DNA of 64,000 nt from Gemmatimonadota bacterium (GTDB lineage Bacteria; Gemmatimonadota; Gemmatimonadetes; Palauibacterales; Palauibacteraceae): the NCBI GenBank assembly GCA_022826685.1, contig JAJDUL010000043.1:53602-117601 (forward strand), given 5' to 3'. Shown one piece after another: positions 1-9,951 of the stretch. How positions within the stretch are numbered: position 1 is the first letter of the stretch; each line of letters starts with the position of its first letter. The position numbers were made by a program, and so were the translations under genes. The notes beneath the pieces were generated by a model, which saw nothing but the letters and a program-made list of their open reading frames with translations, was not told where the DNA came from and ran no database searches.

Positions 1-1213
1 TGAACGCGTTCACGCGGCCGATCCGAAGCCCCACGCCCCGGGTCCGCTCGCGCGTGTACAGGCTCCCGACGACGGGGAACAGCGCCCCGAGGAGGAGGGT
101 GGGAGGAAAGAGCGTGACGAAGGCGATGAGGAACTCGTAGGCGACGGTGTAGCCGCCGAACCAGTCCTCGAAGTGGAACGCGGGAAGTCGCGCGAAGGCG
201 TGGAGGATGAGGACGGCGAGCAGCCCGAGCGCGAGCTGGATCGCCCCGAAGTGCCTCAGCGTCGCCCGTTTCCGCCGCAGGACCCAGCTCCCGCCGGCGC
301 CTCCGAGCGCGAGCCCGGCGAGGAAGACCGTCAGCATGAGCGAGAACGAGTAGGCCGCGTGAGAGGAGTGGATGTAGAGGATCCGCGCCCACACCACCTC
401 GTAGCCCAGCGCGATGAAGCCGGAAAAGCCGTAAGCGATCGCGACGTAGCGCAGTGCCCCGGCCGAGATCGGGAGCGCGGCGTCCGCGGGTCCGGCCGCA
501 ACCGCCGAATCCGTTGCGGCGTCGCCGGCCTGGCTCGCCGCGTCGCGGGTCCCGCCCGCCCCGTCGCCCGCCAGCAGGGCCGGCGCCAGGCGGGTGAGCG
601 CGAGCGCCCCCCCCGCGACGAGCAGATTGATCGCCGCACCGAGGAAGATGGTCTCCCGCGCGCCCAGGTACCGTAGGAAGACCAGTCCGGTGAGGACGCA
701 GCCCAGGGCGGCGCCCGCCGTGTTCACGAGGTAGAGCCGGCCCACGTCGCTTCCGACGCGCCCGCCGTGCGTCGCGTAGATCCGGCTCATGACGGGCAGA
801 GTGGCCCCGATGAGGAAGGTCGTCGGCGTGAGCACGGCCAGAGAGAAGGCCAGCCGGCCCAGCGTGAGCCAGAAGCCTCCGGCCGGGAGGGCGTTGCTGA
901 GCCCCGGATAGATTGTATGCAGGGCCCCGAGCAGGAAGGGCGATAGCGCAGCGAGCGCGGCGATCCCCACCTCGAGTGCCGCGTACGTGCGCAGGGGCCG
1001 CGCGTGCGCGTCGATTCGCCGGCCCATCATGTAGCTGCCCAGCGCGAGCCCGATCATGTAGGCCCCGATGACCGTGCTGTACGCGTAAATGCTGACGCCG
1101 AACGTGAAGACGGACTGCCGCACCCACGCGATCTGGTAGATCAGCCCGCTGATTCCCGACAGGAAGAAGAGAAGGAGCAGTCCGGAGCGGCGCGCGCGGC
1201 TATCCGGCCTCAA
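1..1213 (-). CDS. Fused MFS/spermidine-synthase-like membrane protein, 5' part (cut by window start)
   Basis: Only the N-terminal ~404 residues lie in the window; the frame stays open through base 1. The frame closes upstream at a TGA near 1247-1249 and has no ATG, so a TTG at 1211-1213 is the likely start. The product begins with basic residues, then a hydrophobic helix containing SGLIYQIAWVR, followed by many membrane helices. The segments FLIGATLPVMSR and GRLYLVNTAGAALG are typical of the membrane half of fused polyamine aminopropyltransferases. The aminopropyltransferase domain would lie outside the window, so its presence is inferred. Family proteins may make polyamines or related compounds, but most are uncharacterised. 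Confidence 0.75.
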   Translation of the reverse strand, partial: MRPDSRARRSGLLLLFFLSGISGLIYQIAWVRQSVFTFGVSIYAYSTVIGAYMIGLALGSYMMGRRIDAHARPLRTYAALEVGIAALAALSPFLLGALHTIYPGLSNALPAGGFWLTLGRLAFSLAVLTPTTFLIGATLPVMSRIYATHGGRVGSDVGRLYLVNTAGAALGCVLTGLVFLRYLGARETIFLGAAINLLVAGGALALTRLAPALLAGDGAGGTRDAASQAGDAATDSAVAAGPADAALPISAGALRYVAIAYGFSGFIALGYEVVWARILYIHSSHAAYSFSLMLTVFLAGLALGGAGGSWVLRRKRATLRHFGAIQLALGLLAVLILHAFARLPAFHFEDWFGGYTVAYEFLIAFVTLFPPTLLLGALFPVVGSLYTRERTRGVGLRIGRVNAF

Positions 1214-1409
1214 GGGGGCTCCGGCGGTCGAGGGTCGTGTAGGGGGTCATCGGTCGGCGGCAACGTAGTCTGCCCCTACGGCAGTCGATAGTCCGCTCGA
1301 ACCGGCGATGCGGACGTTCCCGCGGGAAGGTCCCGGTCGTCTGGCCGCGCTCGAAGGCGGGCGACAGGTTTCGTTGATGCCATCCACCCGCCGACTCGAG
1401 GAGCGTCCG

Positions 1410-2795
1410 ATGCGAACGACAGCGATGACCCTGTGGACCGCGGTGCTGGCCGCGGCCTTCATCCCCTCCGTCCCCTCCCCGGCGCACGGCGCCATCCCGA
1501 TGATGGCTGCCGCGAGCCCTCCGGCGGCCCAGGAAGTGATTGCGATCCAGGCCGGCCGGCTCATCGACGGCACGGGCCAGCCGGCTCGCGACAACCAGGT
1601 CATCATCGTGCGCGGCGAGCGGATCGAAGCCGTGGGCGACGCGGCGGCCGTCGCGATCCCGGACGGCGCCCGCGTCGTCGACCTGAGCGGACACACCGTG
1701 ATGCCCGGCATCGTCGACGCGCACGCACACCTCTCGATCCGGCCCGACATTCGCACGCTTCGGGGTCAGCTCGAAGGGATGGAGCAACACGACGCCATGC
1801 AGATGGCGCGCATCGTGCGGAACATCCGGGTCCAGCTCATGTCCGGCGTCACGAGCATCTACGTGGTCGGCGAGGTCCATTACAACGACATCCAGGCCTC
1901 GCAGGCCGTGGAGGAGGGGATCATTCCGGGCCCGCGGATCTATCCCAGCGGGAACTTCATCTCGACCACCGCCGGCCACGGCCCGGCCGAGTACCGGACG
2001 ACCAACGGACCCTGGGAGATGCGCACATTCGTCCGGCAGAACTACGAGATGGGCGCGCACCACATGAAGCTGACGATCACCGACCGCGCCAGGGTGGGTC
2101 CCAACAACGGCACCCCGTACGCCCCGGGCGAGAGCAACTACACGAAGGAAGAGATCGACGCCGCCGTGAACGAGCTGCACCGGCTCGGGATCGAGGCCAC
2201 CGCGCACGCGAACGGTCAGTCCATCCGTCTGGCGGTCGAGGCGGGAGTCAACTCGATCCAGCACGGGGGGAACCTCGACGAAGAACTGATGGACCTCATG
2301 GCGAGCCGCGACGTGGGGTTCGTGAACACGTACACGATCGGCTTCCAGAGCGTCTTCAACGAGTGGGGCTTCCTCGACAACGAAGCGGGCGACATCCGCG
2401 ACTGGCTCGAACGCGGACGCCGGGTGCACGAGCAGGAACTGTCACGGAACGAGGGTCGTGCGCAGCGGCGGCTGGACCGTCTGGGACAGCTCAGCCGCTC
2501 GAAGGAGAAGGGGGTCAAGGTCGGCATCGGGACGGACAGCATGCACGGCTACATGCTGCTCGAAATGGAGAACCTCGTCGCCGCCGGGTTCACGCCGCTC
2601 GAGGCGATCACCGCGGCCACGGGACTGAACGCCGAGATCGTGGGGATCGAGGATGAAGTGGGGACGGTCGAGACGGGCCGCTTCGCGGACATCATCGCGA
2701 TCGATGGCCGGCCCGACGAGAATATCCGCGATATGGGAAACGTGGCGTTCATCATGGTCGGCGGCCGCGACCAGTCCGCCCTCAGCTTCCGGTAA
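1410..2795 (+). CDS. Secreted metal-dependent amidohydrolase
   Basis: A 461-residue amidohydrolase-superfamily enzyme. ATG 1410 is preferred because GAGGAG lies 7 bases upstream and the protein then begins with a Sec signal peptide (basic start, hydrophobic core, AHGA). After the small beta-sandwich segment (AGRLIDGTGQP) comes the metal motif DAHAHL with an intact HxH, then downstream histidines in ATAHANGQ and SIQHGG, and an aspartate in GIGTDS. The C-terminus returns to the beta-sandwich (GRFADIIAIDG). Such enzymes hydrolyse amide bonds, often in dipeptides or cyclic amides; the substrate cannot be read from sequence. It is convergent with the gene ending at 2805. Confidence 0.85.
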   Translation: MRTTAMTLWTAVLAAAFIPSVPSPAHGAIPMMAAASPPAAQEVIAIQAGRLIDGTGQPARDNQVIIVRGERIEAVGDAAAVAIPDGARVVDLSGHTVMPGIVDAHAHLSIRPDIRTLRGQLEGMEQHDAMQMARIVRNIRVQLMSGVTSIYVVGEVHYNDIQASQAVEEGIIPGPRIYPSGNFISTTAGHGPAEYRTTNGPWEMRTFVRQNYEMGAHHMKLTITDRARVGPNNGTPYAPGESNYTKEEIDAAVNELHRLGIEATAHANGQSIRLAVEAGVNSIQHGGNLDEELMDLMASRDVGFVNTYTIGFQSVFNEWGFLDNEAGDIRDWLERGRRVHEQELSRNEGRAQRRLDRLGQLSRSKEKGVKVGIGTDSMHGYMLLEMENLVAAGFTPLEAITAATGLNAEIVGIEDEVGTVETGRFADIIAIDGRPDENIRDMGNVAFIMVGGRDQSALSFR

Positions 2796-2804
2796 CCGCA
2801 GCGT

Positions 2805-3980
2805 CTACCAGGAGCGTGACGCTTCGTCGTGGAGCGTGGTGGGCAAGCTGTAGGACTGCTCGAAATCGCCCACGTTGGAGATGTCGAGCATCTCCATGTA
2901 GTCGTAGCCTCGATCGAGCTTGTGGAATCCCGGAATCCACTCCAGCGCCGCCCTCCTCAACCGGTGCTTCAACCACAGCAGGGGAACCTGCGGGACCTTG
3001 CCGGATGGAGGGAACAGGAACTGATCGGCCAGCTCGTTTCCGACCAGTTCCCGGCAAACCTGGTAGATGAACGTGGCGAACGGCCGGCGTTCCTTGGGGT
3101 CCTTTACGCCCAGCAGGAGCGGGGCACTGTTTACGATGCTGTTCGCCATGATGATGGCGTCGTCGTCGGGGATGGGCTCGCACAGCATCCCGATCTCGAA
3201 TCTGCGCCGCGCCGCGTCATAATCCTCGAAGAGGAGCGCCTCCGGGACGCCCATGATCCAGGCGGTGTATCTCCACACATGGACGTAGCCCTCCCACTCC
3301 GGGTCGCTGAATTTTGCGCCGAGGCGCTTGGCGTGCTGCAGGAGACGCGCCGAGAAGGTCGTGGAGGCGAGCATGATGTGGGCCGCACTGAGGGGCATGC
3401 CGTGCGCTGCCGCGTCCCATTCGTCGGAGTCCTTGAGCAGCATCCTGGACTGTGCATGCACGAGTCGGATGCGAAGCGTCAGTCTCCAGCCGTCCCCGCC
3501 CGGTTCCATCCCGCCCGGGAGATATTGGTCGGCGAGGTGCAGCAGGTTCTGGCGAAGGCGGCGAACCCCGTTCTGCGTGATGCGGCCCCGAATCCTGAAG
3601 GACTTGCTGATCAGCGTCGAGAAACCCTCCACGATCGCGGCTCCGGCCAGGGCCGCCGGAATGATGTTGGAGTTGCGGATGAAGCCGCGCGTGGCCGCCT
3701 GGGCCAGTTTCGAATCGTACCAGTCCGGAACGACGGATACCTCGGCCACCAGTTCCCTGAGAGAGTCCGGGAGACCATCGGGCAACTCGAACGGATCCCG
3801 CAGGGCGGACGCTATGAGCGCGTGTACCTCGCCGGGGGCACAGGTCGCGGCAAGATCCTCGACGACCCGGTCGGCAAGGGGATCGCCGAGGGTGGTATGA
3901 CGGATGTAATCGTCCGCAAGTCGGGAATCGATGGCCCGCGCGGCCTCGTACCCGGGAGCGTAGCTGGACGGAATCGTCAT
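2805..3980 (-). CDS. MpaB/Lcp-type oxygenase family protein (DUF2236)
   Basis: A 391-residue protein resembling the DUF2236 group, which includes fungal MpaB and the rubber oxygenase Lcp, heme enzymes that cleave olefins. The family-like core is the stretch RLVHAQSRMLL followed by GMPLSAAHIMLASTTFSA, with an Arg and His in the region that binds heme in Lcp. There is no obvious signal peptide, unlike secreted Lcp. The gene stands alone: it converges with the amidohydrolase 9 bases away and diverges from the RND permease. The real substrate is unknown; a lipid or terpenoid role is only suggested by the squalene-synthase-like gene 3.5 kb away. Confidence 0.7.
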   Translation of the reverse strand: MTIPSSYAPGYEAARAIDSRLADDYIRHTTLGDPLADRVVEDLAATCAPGEVHALIASALRDPFELPDGLPDSLRELVAEVSVVPDWYDSKLAQAATRGFIRNSNIIPAALAGAAIVEGFSTLISKSFRIRGRITQNGVRRLRQNLLHLADQYLPGGMEPGGDGWRLTLRIRLVHAQSRMLLKDSDEWDAAAHGMPLSAAHIMLASTTFSARLLQHAKRLGAKFSDPEWEGYVHVWRYTAWIMGVPEALLFEDYDAARRRFEIGMLCEPIPDDDAIIMANSIVNSAPLLLGVKDPKERRPFATFIYQVCRELVGNELADQFLFPPSGKVPQVPLLWLKHRLRRAALEWIPGFHKLDRGYDYMEMLDISNVGDFEQSYSLPTTLHDEASRSW

Positions 3981-4141
3981 CCGTGTATTGATCTCACCTC
4001 CCTATTTCAACCCGGATCTCTCCCCATCTCAACCGAAGAGAATACGTTCGGACAACGGATGGCAAAAGTTTCGGGGACATGACGCCCGGGATCGGTTCAC
4101 GCCGCGCACTGGCGAATCGGCCGCGCGCCGCGTAAACCGTT

Positions 4142-4185
4142 AGGCCTGCGAGCGTCGACGGTCAGGCCTGCGAGCGTTGACTGAG
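4142..4185. repeat. Two-copy 22-bp imperfect tandem repeat
   Basis: The 14-mer aggcctgcgagcgt occurs at 4142-4155 and again at 4164-4177. The similarity continues for several bases (cgac versus tgac), giving a 22-base period. It lies in the 237-base gap between the divergent oxygenase and RND permease genes, just upstream of the RND ribosome binding region, so it could be a regulator site. No regulator is encoded next to it. Confidence 0.6.
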
Positions 4186-4217
4186 GGGAGGTGGGACACA
4201 TCACGGAAGAGCGCCGT

Positions 4218-7200
4218 GTGAGTGACGACGGTCACTTCGACCGAAGCAGTGTCCGGGGCCCCATCGGCTTCATGGCGAAGAACGGCATCGCCGCAAACGT
4301 CGTCATGCTGTTTCTCGTCCTCGCGGGCCTGGCCTCGGCCCGGAACCTGGTCCAGGAGGTCCTGCCCGACTTTTCCCTGGACCGCGTCCAGATCCTCGTC
4401 CCCTATCCCGGCGCGGCTCCCGAGGAGGTCGAGGAATCCATCGTCCGCCGAATCGAGGAGCAGATCCGGGCGGTGGACGGCCTGAGCCGGGTGGAGGCCA
4501 CCGCGTCCGAGGGGCTCGCGTCGGTGATTGCGGAGTTCACTTCGGGAACCGACGTCAACCGCGCCCTCAACGAAGTGAAGGCCGAGGTCGACCGCATTCC
4601 GACCTTTCCGGCCGCCGCCGAACGGCCCGAGATACGGGAGATCACGAGTCGGCAGAGCGTCATTCGTCTCCTCGTGTACGGCGACGTGCCGGAGCGCACG
4701 CTCAAGGAACTGGCATACGAAATCGAGGAAGGACTCTCCGCCCTTCCCGAGGTGTCGCTGGCCGAGATCAGCGGCGCCCGTCCGTACGAGATCTCGATCG
4801 AGGTGCCCGTGCGACGGCTGCGCGCCCTCGGCCTGACTCTGGACGACATCGCGTTCGCGGTGCGCCAGAGTTCACTCGAACTGTCCGCCGGCAGGGTCTC
4901 CACCAGTGGCGAGGACATCCTCGTTCGCACGCTGGGGCAGAACTACGAGCAGGTGGATTTCGAGGAGATCATCCTCCTCGGCCGTCCCGATGGCACGTCG
5001 GTTCGGCTCGGCGAGATCGCGACGGTGCGGGACGGCTTCGCCGACACCGATCTGAGCGTGCGCTACAACGGGCAGACGGCGGTCCGGGTCGATGTCTACC
5101 GGACCTCCGACGAGCAGGTACTGGACATCGCCGAAGCCGTGAAGCGGTATCTCGACGTCGAAGTCGTGCCGGCCCTGCCCGAAGGCGTGTCGGTGGAACT
5201 GTGGAAGGATGATTCGGAGGAAGTCAGCGGGCGTCTCGGCCTCATGACGGAGAACGCCCTGATCGGGTTCGCGCTCGTCTTCGCGGCGCTGGCGCTTTTC
5301 CTGGAGATCCGACTCGCCATGTGGGTGGCCGTGGGTCTGGCCGTCTCGTTCTTGGGCGCGTTCCTCGTGATGGGTTTCCTGGGCATCTCGATCAACATGT
5401 TCTCGCTGATGGCCCTCGTGCTGGCGCTGGGCATCGTCGTGGACGACGCGATCGTCGTTGGAGAGAGCATCTTCGCGGAAAGAGAGCGGGGATACCGGGG
5501 GCTTGCGGCCGCCATCCGCGGCACGCGCCGCGTCAGCACTCCCGTCATATTCTCGGTTCTCACGACGATCACGGCCTTCGCCGCGCTGCTGAACGCGCCC
5601 GGCCCGCAGGGAGAACTCGGCCGCGGGATTCCACTCGTCGTGATCGCGGTGCTCGTGATCTCGCTGATGGAATCGTTGCTCGTTCTCCCCAACCACCTCT
5701 CCCATCTGGCGGCTCCCGGCCGCGTGCGGAGGTCCGGTGCCGCCCATCGGATGCTGGAGCGGGCTCAGGGGGCCGTGGACCGCACCATGAAGCGGATCGC
5801 GGACGGACCGCTCGACCGCGGGCTCCGCGTCGCGACGGAGCAGCCCTCCATCATCCTCGCCTCCGCGGCCGGCCTGCTCGTGATCTCGCTGGGGGCGGTG
5901 GCGTCGGGCATCGTGCCCAACCAGTTCATCACTCCGATCGAGGGCGATGTCGTGTCGGCGAACCTGGAGATGCCGACGGGGACCCCGGCCGAACGCACCG
6001 ACCGGGTCGTCGCGGGAATCGAAGCCGCGGGGCGCCGGGCCGTGGCCCGCCTGTCGGAGGAGGACGACGGAGGCGAGGACCCGCTGGAGTTCGACGTCGC
6101 CGTCACCGTGGGCGAGCTGGCGGCACTGTACGATCCTCTCGGCGGGGACGCGGTGGAGGCGGCTCGCGGCCATCTCGGCACGGTGCAGTTCAAGCTCCAC
6201 GACTGGAACCGCCGGGGCATCGCCGCTTCCACCTTCGAGCGCGTGTGGCGGGAAGAGGTCGGGGTCGCCGCCGAGGCGAAATCGCTCTCGATCTCATCGA
6301 ACCTTCTGGGTCTGGGGCTGCCCGTTCACTACGAACTGTCCCATCCGGACCCGGCTCGCCTGGAGGCCATTTCGGGCGAATTCGCGGCGGAACTGACGGC
6401 CATGGAGGGGACCTTCGACGTTCGGAGCAACCTCGATGAAGGCTTCCGGGAACTTCAGTTGGAGTTGAATCCGGAGGGCCGCTCCCTGAACCTGACGCTC
6501 GACCGCTTCGCGACGCAGGTGCGCTCGGCCTTCTTCGGGACGGAAGCGCTCAGGGTGCCTCGGGGCCGCGAAGACATGCGGGTGTGGGTGCGGCTTCCGG
6601 AGGAAGAGCGCAACTCCGCGACCGACGTCGAAAACTACCTCGTCCGCACGCCGGGGGGCGAAGTGCCGCTGGGTCAGATCGCGTCCGCCGGATTCTCCCG
6701 CTCGTCAGCCGCCATTCACCGGGTCGACGGACGCCGCGCAGTCACGATCACCGCGGACGTGGATCCGCGCATCGCCACCGGCCAGCAGGTGAACGCCAAA
6801 CTGGACAACGAAGTCCTTGCGCGGCTGACGAGCGAGAACCCGGATCTCGGCTACACGTACGGCGGTCAGAGGAAGGAGCAGGACCACGCGATCTCCGTGC
6901 TGGGCCGGTCGCTCATTCTCGCTCTCCTCATCATGTACAGCCTGATGGCGATCCCGTTCGGCTCGTACACGCAGCCCCTCATCATCATGGCCGCCGTTCC
7001 GCTCGGAGCGATCGGCGCGCTCGCCGGCCACATGCTGCTCGGTCTCAGTTGGGGGCTGTGGTCGCTGTACGGACTCGTCGGCGTCTTCGGCGTGGTCGTG
7101 AACGACTCGCTCATGATGATCCGGTTCATCAACGACCTCAGGGACTCCGGCCTCGAGCCCGCGGACGCGATTATCAGCGGGGCCAAGGAGAGATTCCGGG

Positions 7201-7415
7201 CGATCATGCTCACGTCGATTACGACATTCCTGGGCGTGGCCCCGCTGGTATTCGAGACGAGCACGTACGCTCAACATCTCGTACCGCTGGCGACCTCCGT
7301 CGGCTTCGGCGTGTTCATCGCCACGATCCTCCTCATGGTCGTCGTGCCGGCGCTGGTGATGACGCAGTACAACCTCGCGGCGCGGCGGGAACGCTGGCGG
7401 CTGGCGCGCGCTTAA
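4218..7415 (+). CDS. RND-family efflux permease (AcrB-like)
   Basis: Inner-membrane proton-driven pump subunit of 1065 residues from this start. GTG 4218 is chosen because GGAAGAG ends 6 bases before it; GTG 4191 is in frame but sits directly against its purine run. The first membrane helix follows MAKNGIAANVVMLF, then a large periplasmic loop, a second helix cluster with GIVVDDAIVVGES (paired aspartates near residue 409, the proton relay of RND pumps), a second periplasmic loop, and the last helix group with MAIPFGSYTQP and VVNDSLMM. No membrane-fusion protein or TolC-like channel gene is adjacent, so partners must be elsewhere. The exported substrate is unknown. Confidence 0.93.
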   Translation: MSDDGHFDRSSVRGPIGFMAKNGIAANVVMLFLVLAGLASARNLVQEVLPDFSLDRVQILVPYPGAAPEEVEESIVRRIEEQIRAVDGLSRVEATASEGLASVIAEFTSGTDVNRALNEVKAEVDRIPTFPAAAERPEIREITSRQSVIRLLVYGDVPERTLKELAYEIEEGLSALPEVSLAEISGARPYEISIEVPVRRLRALGLTLDDIAFAVRQSSLELSAGRVSTSGEDILVRTLGQNYEQVDFEEIILLGRPDGTSVRLGEIATVRDGFADTDLSVRYNGQTAVRVDVYRTSDEQVLDIAEAVKRYLDVEVVPALPEGVSVELWKDDSEEVSGRLGLMTENALIGFALVFAALALFLEIRLAMWVAVGLAVSFLGAFLVMGFLGISINMFSLMALVLALGIVVDDAIVVGESIFAERERGYRGLAAAIRGTRRVSTPVIFSVLTTITAFAALLNAPGPQGELGRGIPLVVIAVLVISLMESLLVLPNHLSHLAAPGRVRRSGAAHRMLERAQGAVDRTMKRIADGPLDRGLRVATEQPSIILASAAGLLVISLGAVASGIVPNQFITPIEGDVVSANLEMPTGTPAERTDRVVAGIEAAGRRAVARLSEEDDGGEDPLEFDVAVTVGELAALYDPLGGDAVEAARGHLGTVQFKLHDWNRRGIAASTFERVWREEVGVAAEAKSLSISSNLLGLGLPVHYELSHPDPARLEAISGEFAAELTAMEGTFDVRSNLDEGFRELQLELNPEGRSLNLTLDRFATQVRSAFFGTEALRVPRGREDMRVWVRLPEEERNSATDVENYLVRTPGGEVPLGQIASAGFSRSSAAIHRVDGRRAVTITADVDPRIATGQQVNAKLDNEVLARLTSENPDLGYTYGGQRKEQDHAISVLGRSLILALLIMYSLMAIPFGSYTQPLIIMAAVPLGAIGALAGHMLLGLSWGLWSLYGLVGVFGVVVNDSLMMIRFINDLRDSGLEPADAIISGAKERFRAIMLTSITTFLGVAPLVFETSTYAQHLVPLATSVGFGVFIATILLMVVVPALVMTQYNLAARRERWRLARA

Positions 7416-7433
7416 CCTCCGGACCGGGTTTCG

Positions 7434-8405
7434 TCAGGCGCCCCGCGCGGCGAGACGATGGCAGTAACGCGCGATCCAGCGATTGGAGAAGCCGAAGAGC
7501 TTCGCACGGCGCGTGATCGCGAGGACCTCGCGGCGGGACATCTTCGTCTCCCGGTCCAGCACCTCCGGATTCGTGCGGCTGATGGCCAGGGTCCGCACGG
7601 CGAAGAGGAGCGGGAGCAGGCAGAAGAGGCGCACTCGGTGGTACCGTCTCGGGATCATCCGCATGTAGCTCCGGGCCGCCGCCAGGTGGCGGTCGGCCTT
7701 CTCCACGAGTCGCTCGAGCACCGTCATCGCCGCCGCGTGGTTCGCGGGCTCGAACAGTTCGCGCGGATCCATGCCGTCGGGGAGGAAAGACGCGGGCACG
7801 TACACCCAGCCGCGATGCCGGTCTTCGTGCAGCCCCCTGATCACGTTGACCGTCTGCAGCGCGAGGCCGAACTCCCGTCCCAGCGCCATCATTCGCGCAC
7901 GGTCCTGTCCGACGCCCGGCAGCCGATGGGCGAACAGTTCCGTCAGCAGATGGCCCACCCGCCCGGCGACTTCGTGCATGTAGTCGTCCAGGTCCGCCTC
8001 GGTCTCGAACTCCGATCCCCGCTCCGTCCACCGCGCCATCCCGGCGCTGGACTCCCGCACGCGGCGCACGATGATCTCGCGGGCCTCGGGCGCCAAGCGG
8101 TCGAGTCCCTTGAGAACTCGCGCCGTGTGCCGGGCCACGGACGCGTCGGGCGTGTCTTCCTCGGCTTCTCCCAGGCGATCGATGAGCGCCGTGCGTCCGG
8201 GACCTCCGTCGAGCACGCGCCGCCACTCCTCCAGCAGAAAGACCTTCTCGTCCCCCGCGATTTCCTGGTTGTCCTCCAGGTAGTCGGAGACGCGCAGGAG
8301 CAGGTAGGCCACGGTGATCTCGTCCCGCAGCGGGGGCGGAAGGATCTCGATGCCGACCGCAAACGTGCGACTCGCACGCACGAGGAGTTCGTGGAGGGTG
8401 GTCAT
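7434..8405 (-). CDS. Squalene/phytoene synthase family protein
   Basis: A 323-residue all-helical prenyl synthase. Two aspartate-rich motifs are visible: SDYLEDN (~residues 40-46) and NVIRGLHED (~residue 190). The second resembles the NIIRDYLED motif of squalene synthase more than that of phytoene synthase. LLLRVSDYLED also fits the head-to-head farnesyl diphosphate condensing enzymes. It probably makes squalene or a related C30 compound for hopanoids, sterol-like lipids or carotenoids, but no other terpenoid gene is in the window. The start ATG 8405 lies 20 bases downstream of the M24 peptidase gene on the same strand, so the two may be co-transcribed. Confidence 0.8.
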   Translation of the reverse strand: MTTLHELLVRASRTFAVGIEILPPPLRDEITVAYLLLRVSDYLEDNQEIAGDEKVFLLEEWRRVLDGGPGRTALIDRLGEAEEDTPDASVARHTARVLKGLDRLAPEAREIIVRRVRESSAGMARWTERGSEFETEADLDDYMHEVAGRVGHLLTELFAHRLPGVGQDRARMMALGREFGLALQTVNVIRGLHEDRHRGWVYVPASFLPDGMDPRELFEPANHAAAMTVLERLVEKADRHLAAARSYMRMIPRRYHRVRLFCLLPLLFAVRTLAISRTNPEVLDRETKMSRREVLAITRRAKLFGFSNRWIARYCHRLAARGA

Positions 8406-8424
8406 CCCCCGATACGGCTCCGGG

Positions 8425-9789
8425 TCACGAGACGGTCCGCCGCGCGGCGGGATCGGACTTGATGAGGAGGAGGCGGCTGTTCGCGGGATAGAGCCACTCG
8501 ACGCCCCGTTCGGTGACTACCGCATCGTCCTCCAGCGGCACCCGTAGCTTTGCGCCCCCCCACTCGGGGACCGCGGTGTACGCGAACATTTCGATCGCGA
8601 GGAGATTCGACGGCACGACCTCGAAGGTGAGGCGGCGCGGGTTCCACGTCGCGATCGAGGGGCCGATCCCGTGGCCGAGGTTGCCGACCGAGTGGTGTCC
8701 CTCCCAGGTCACATCCGTCTGCGGCCCATCCGTGGGCTGGTTGAAGGGGATGGGATTGAACCCGGCCGCCGTGAGCGCGGCCCCGATCCGGTCCATGTTC
8801 TCGCGCGCGGTGATGCCGGCCCGGATCGCGCGGCGCGATACTTCCCGTGCTTCGATCGCCCGGTCGAACGCGTTCTGCACGCCCGGCATCGCCTCCGTCT
8901 CCTCCGGCCGCATCACGTAGGCGACGCGCTTCATGTCGGTGCAGAAGTTCAGATGGCAGACGCCCCAGTCGATCATCATGACGTCGCCGCCCTGGATGAT
9001 CCGGTCGCTGGAGGTCGCCTCGATGCCTTCGGGTCCCGTGATATAGATGGACGGGAAGCCGAAGGAGGAACCGAGTCCGCGCTCGAGCAGCCGGTCCATG
9101 AGCCACCATGCCACATCCCTGAGCGTCGTAACGCCGGGAGTGACGACTTCGTTCGAGAGAGCCCGTTCCGCGAGTTCGCGCGACATCTCGCCCGCCTCGG
9201 CGAAGCCCGCGAGCTCCGATGCGACGCGGCGCGACCTGAAATCGGAGACGAGCTTCTCCGCGGAGACGAAACGCGACGCCCACGGTTCGCCCAGCGTCTC
9301 CGCGAGGTGTTGATAGCCGGTGTGGGAGAGTCCGTCGGCCGCGCCGATGTTGGATCCCATGTTGAGGCCGATCCGCTCCGGATCCCGCTCGGCGACGAAC
9401 TCCCGAAGGTCGAAGTTGCCGGTGACGATATCGTAGGCGCCGTTCCCGGCCAGCAGGTATCCGCCGATTCCCAGGGCGGCGCGCTCGATCCGGTCACCGC
9501 CGCGGTCGGTGAAGATGTAGTAGCCGATCGGATTCACGTATCCGGGGCCGAAATCGGGGGTGAGCGGATCGTCGAGCCCCTCCTTGCGCACCGTGATCCA
9601 CATGTCGATCCCGTTCTCGCGCATGACCTCGGGCAGCACGACATCGAACTTCTCGCGCCGCATCTGGTTCATCCGCTCCCAGCGCCGCCGCGCCTCCTGC
9701 CCCTCCACCGGAATGGGCACCAGAGGAAGCAGCAGCGCCGCCCACAGTGCTGCGGGTGCGATGCGGCCCTTCACGATTCTTCGATACAT
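8425..9789 (-). CDS. Secreted M24-family aminopeptidase (Xaa-Pro type)
   Basis: A 454-residue pita-bread-fold metallopeptidase. The first ~30 residues form a signal peptide ending near VEGQ. An N-terminal creatinase-like domain is followed by the catalytic domain. Metal ligands can be placed in MIDWGVCHLNFCTDMKR (two Asp), LGHGIGPS (His), AIEMFAYT (Glu) and VPLEDDAVVTE (Glu). M24 enzymes of this form remove N-terminal residues ahead of proline, or act on related substrates, with two metal ions. Secretion points to periplasmic or outer-surface peptide trimming. It is first in a two-gene minus-strand unit with the squalene-synthase-like gene. Confidence 0.88.
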   Translation of the reverse strand: MYRRIVKGRIAPAALWAALLLPLVPIPVEGQEARRRWERMNQMRREKFDVVLPEVMRENGIDMWITVRKEGLDDPLTPDFGPGYVNPIGYYIFTDRGGDRIERAALGIGGYLLAGNGAYDIVTGNFDLREFVAERDPERIGLNMGSNIGAADGLSHTGYQHLAETLGEPWASRFVSAEKLVSDFRSRRVASELAGFAEAGEMSRELAERALSNEVVTPGVTTLRDVAWWLMDRLLERGLGSSFGFPSIYITGPEGIEATSSDRIIQGGDVMMIDWGVCHLNFCTDMKRVAYVMRPEETEAMPGVQNAFDRAIEAREVSRRAIRAGITARENMDRIGAALTAAGFNPIPFNQPTDGPQTDVTWEGHHSVGNLGHGIGPSIATWNPRRLTFEVVPSNLLAIEMFAYTAVPEWGGAKLRVPLEDDAVVTERGVEWLYPANSRLLLIKSDPAARRTVS

Positions 9790-9951
9790 GGATCCTCCGA
9801 GGTGTCCTGAATGCCGTATCGATGCAGCTCAGGGACCACTGTTGGTCATGTTCTTCTTCATGGAGGCATCGTATGGGACTACGGATGAGGCATCAAACGG
9901 AGTGAGTGCCGATCCACTGGCAGCGGGTGGGCGAGGGGGACATTATCGGGC

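Noticed and set aside
1200..2429. Long open frame antisense to the amidohydrolase at 1410
   Set aside because: Its translation is rich in Arg, Gly, Asp and Val repeats with no family motif, and the opposite strand has a complete signal peptide and metal site. High GC makes such antisense frames common here.
5321..6439. 372-codon frame inside the RND permease gene
   Set aside because: Composition is Arg/Gly-rich with no membrane pattern, while the RND frame shows helices and the paired aspartates.
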